A DNA stretch of 14,967 nt, from assembly GCA_051880395.1 (NCBI GenBank), contig JBJENW010000135.1, forward strand, positions 1-14,967. Reading direction: 5' to 3'. Positions within the stretch are counted from its first letter, which is position 1, and the number at the start of each line of letters is the position of its first letter. Both the position numbers and the translations under genes were made by a program. The stretch comes from JBJENW01 sp051880395. Its GTDB lineage: Bacteria > Bacillota > Clostridia > Lachnospirales > Lachnospiraceae. Under the pieces are notes generated by a model. It did not search any database and was not told the origin of the DNA. It was given only the letters and a program-made list of their open reading frames with translations. Of the stretch, positions 14,700-14,967 are shown piece by piece.

Positions 14700-14729
14700 A
14701 TTATAGCATCCTTCCGCATTCAGTGTAAG
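14700..14729 (-). promoter_or_regulatory. Promoter of the ABC exporter operon
   Basis: TATAAT (14705-14700) with TGC in front forms an extended -10, and CTTACA lies 18 bases upstream (four of six matches). Transcription would start near 14693, giving a ~34-nt leader to the ATG at 14659. It rules against the longer start at 14719. Confidence 0.7.
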
Positions 14730-14967
14730 GAATATTTTTGAAAATTTTGTGAAATTATATCTACCTGCCGTTGCGGACGGGACTGTATTGGCCACCCGAA
14801 ACAGTATCGGCCCCACTACTCTTTGAAAAAAAGTGACGCGAAAAATATCTCAACCAGGGGATCCCTATGCGGACGTTTCCGAAATTTGGCTGGCGCGCAA
14901 GGCGGGGGCGGTTGTTTCCAGAAAGGCTAGACAGAAATGAAGTCGAGTTTGGGTGGGCGAATCTTCG
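14720..14967. other. GC-richer intergenic end segment with no secure gene
   Basis: From about 14762 the sequence becomes clearly richer in G and C than its neighbours. It contains an imperfect direct repeat, ACTGTATTGGCCAC (14782-14795) and ACAGTATCGGCCCC (14801-14814), 19 bases apart. On the plus strand an ATG at 14867, with AGGGG upstream, opens a frame of 33 codons that remains open to the window end and begins MRTFPKFGWRARRGR. The Arg/Trp-rich product and biased composition make it as likely to be a non-coding repeat or IS edge as a gene. No tRNA or known RNA fold was recognised. Confidence 0.4.

Noticed and set aside
14660..14719. 20-codon N-terminal extension of the upstream ABC subunit
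   Set aside because: The extended -10 promoter box lies in this stretch and a good ribosome site precedes the ATG at 14659; the extra residues do not look like exporter sequence.

Overview
The window looks like a piece of a moderately AT-rich Firmicutes chromosome, most likely a gut Lachnospiraceae (Roseburia, Butyrivibrio, Blautia and relatives). The reasons are strong AGGAGG-type ribosome sites, sigma-A promoters with extended TGnTATAAT -10 boxes, a BspA-type surface protein, a GH26 enzyme with Cys-rich 'ATGH' repeats, and a FHA/PP2C/PASTA-kinase cassette. Genus is inferred from style only. No rRNA, tRNA, CRISPR array or intact transposon was seen.

Layout. 1-220 (-): start of a secreted BspA-like protein, cut by the window edge, with its own promoter. 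308-352: a perfect 17-bp hairpin that closes the next operon. 352-4570 (-): a four-gene phosphosignalling operon, in transcription order an XRE-type HTH protein, a FHA protein, a PP2C phosphatase and a PASTA Ser/Thr kinase. Its apparent promoter lies at 4777-4805, so the transcript would begin with a 170-nt imperfect palindrome (4610-4779), a MITE-like or structured-leader element that is the most puzzling non-coding feature here. 4943-5512 (+): an acidic orphan protein of 189 residues with a coiled-coil tail, its own promoter and a terminator. 5669-8707 (+): a secreted 1012-residue GH26 glycosidase, probably a beta-mannanase, with a CBM35-like module, a Ser/Pro/Asp repeat linker, Cys-rich repeats and a C-terminal Fn3-like domain. 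A bidirectional terminator separates it from the convergent minus-strand genes. 8831-10878 (-): a two-gene unit encoding a FIST sensor protein followed by a soluble chemoreceptor-type signalling protein. 10946-14659 (-): two directly abutting ABC exporter half-transporters, one with a canonical and one with a degenerate ATP site, hence a likely heterodimer. 14720-14967: a GC-richer stretch without a secure gene, ending in a short frame that stays open to the edge.

How the genes work together. The kinase and phosphatase should act in opposition, FHA would read phosphothreonine, and the HTH protein may be the DNA-binding output. The FIST protein probably senses a small ligand and passes the signal to the chemoreceptor-like partner, and so to CheA/CheW encoded elsewhere. 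The GH26 enzyme attacks plant mannan outside the cell, with no sugar transporter or other glycosidase beside it in this window. The ABC pair exports an unknown, probably hydrophobic, compound.

Several starts were moved inward from the longest frame because of ribosome sites or promoters: FHA to 3549, the orphan to 4943, and the upstream ABC subunit to 14659.
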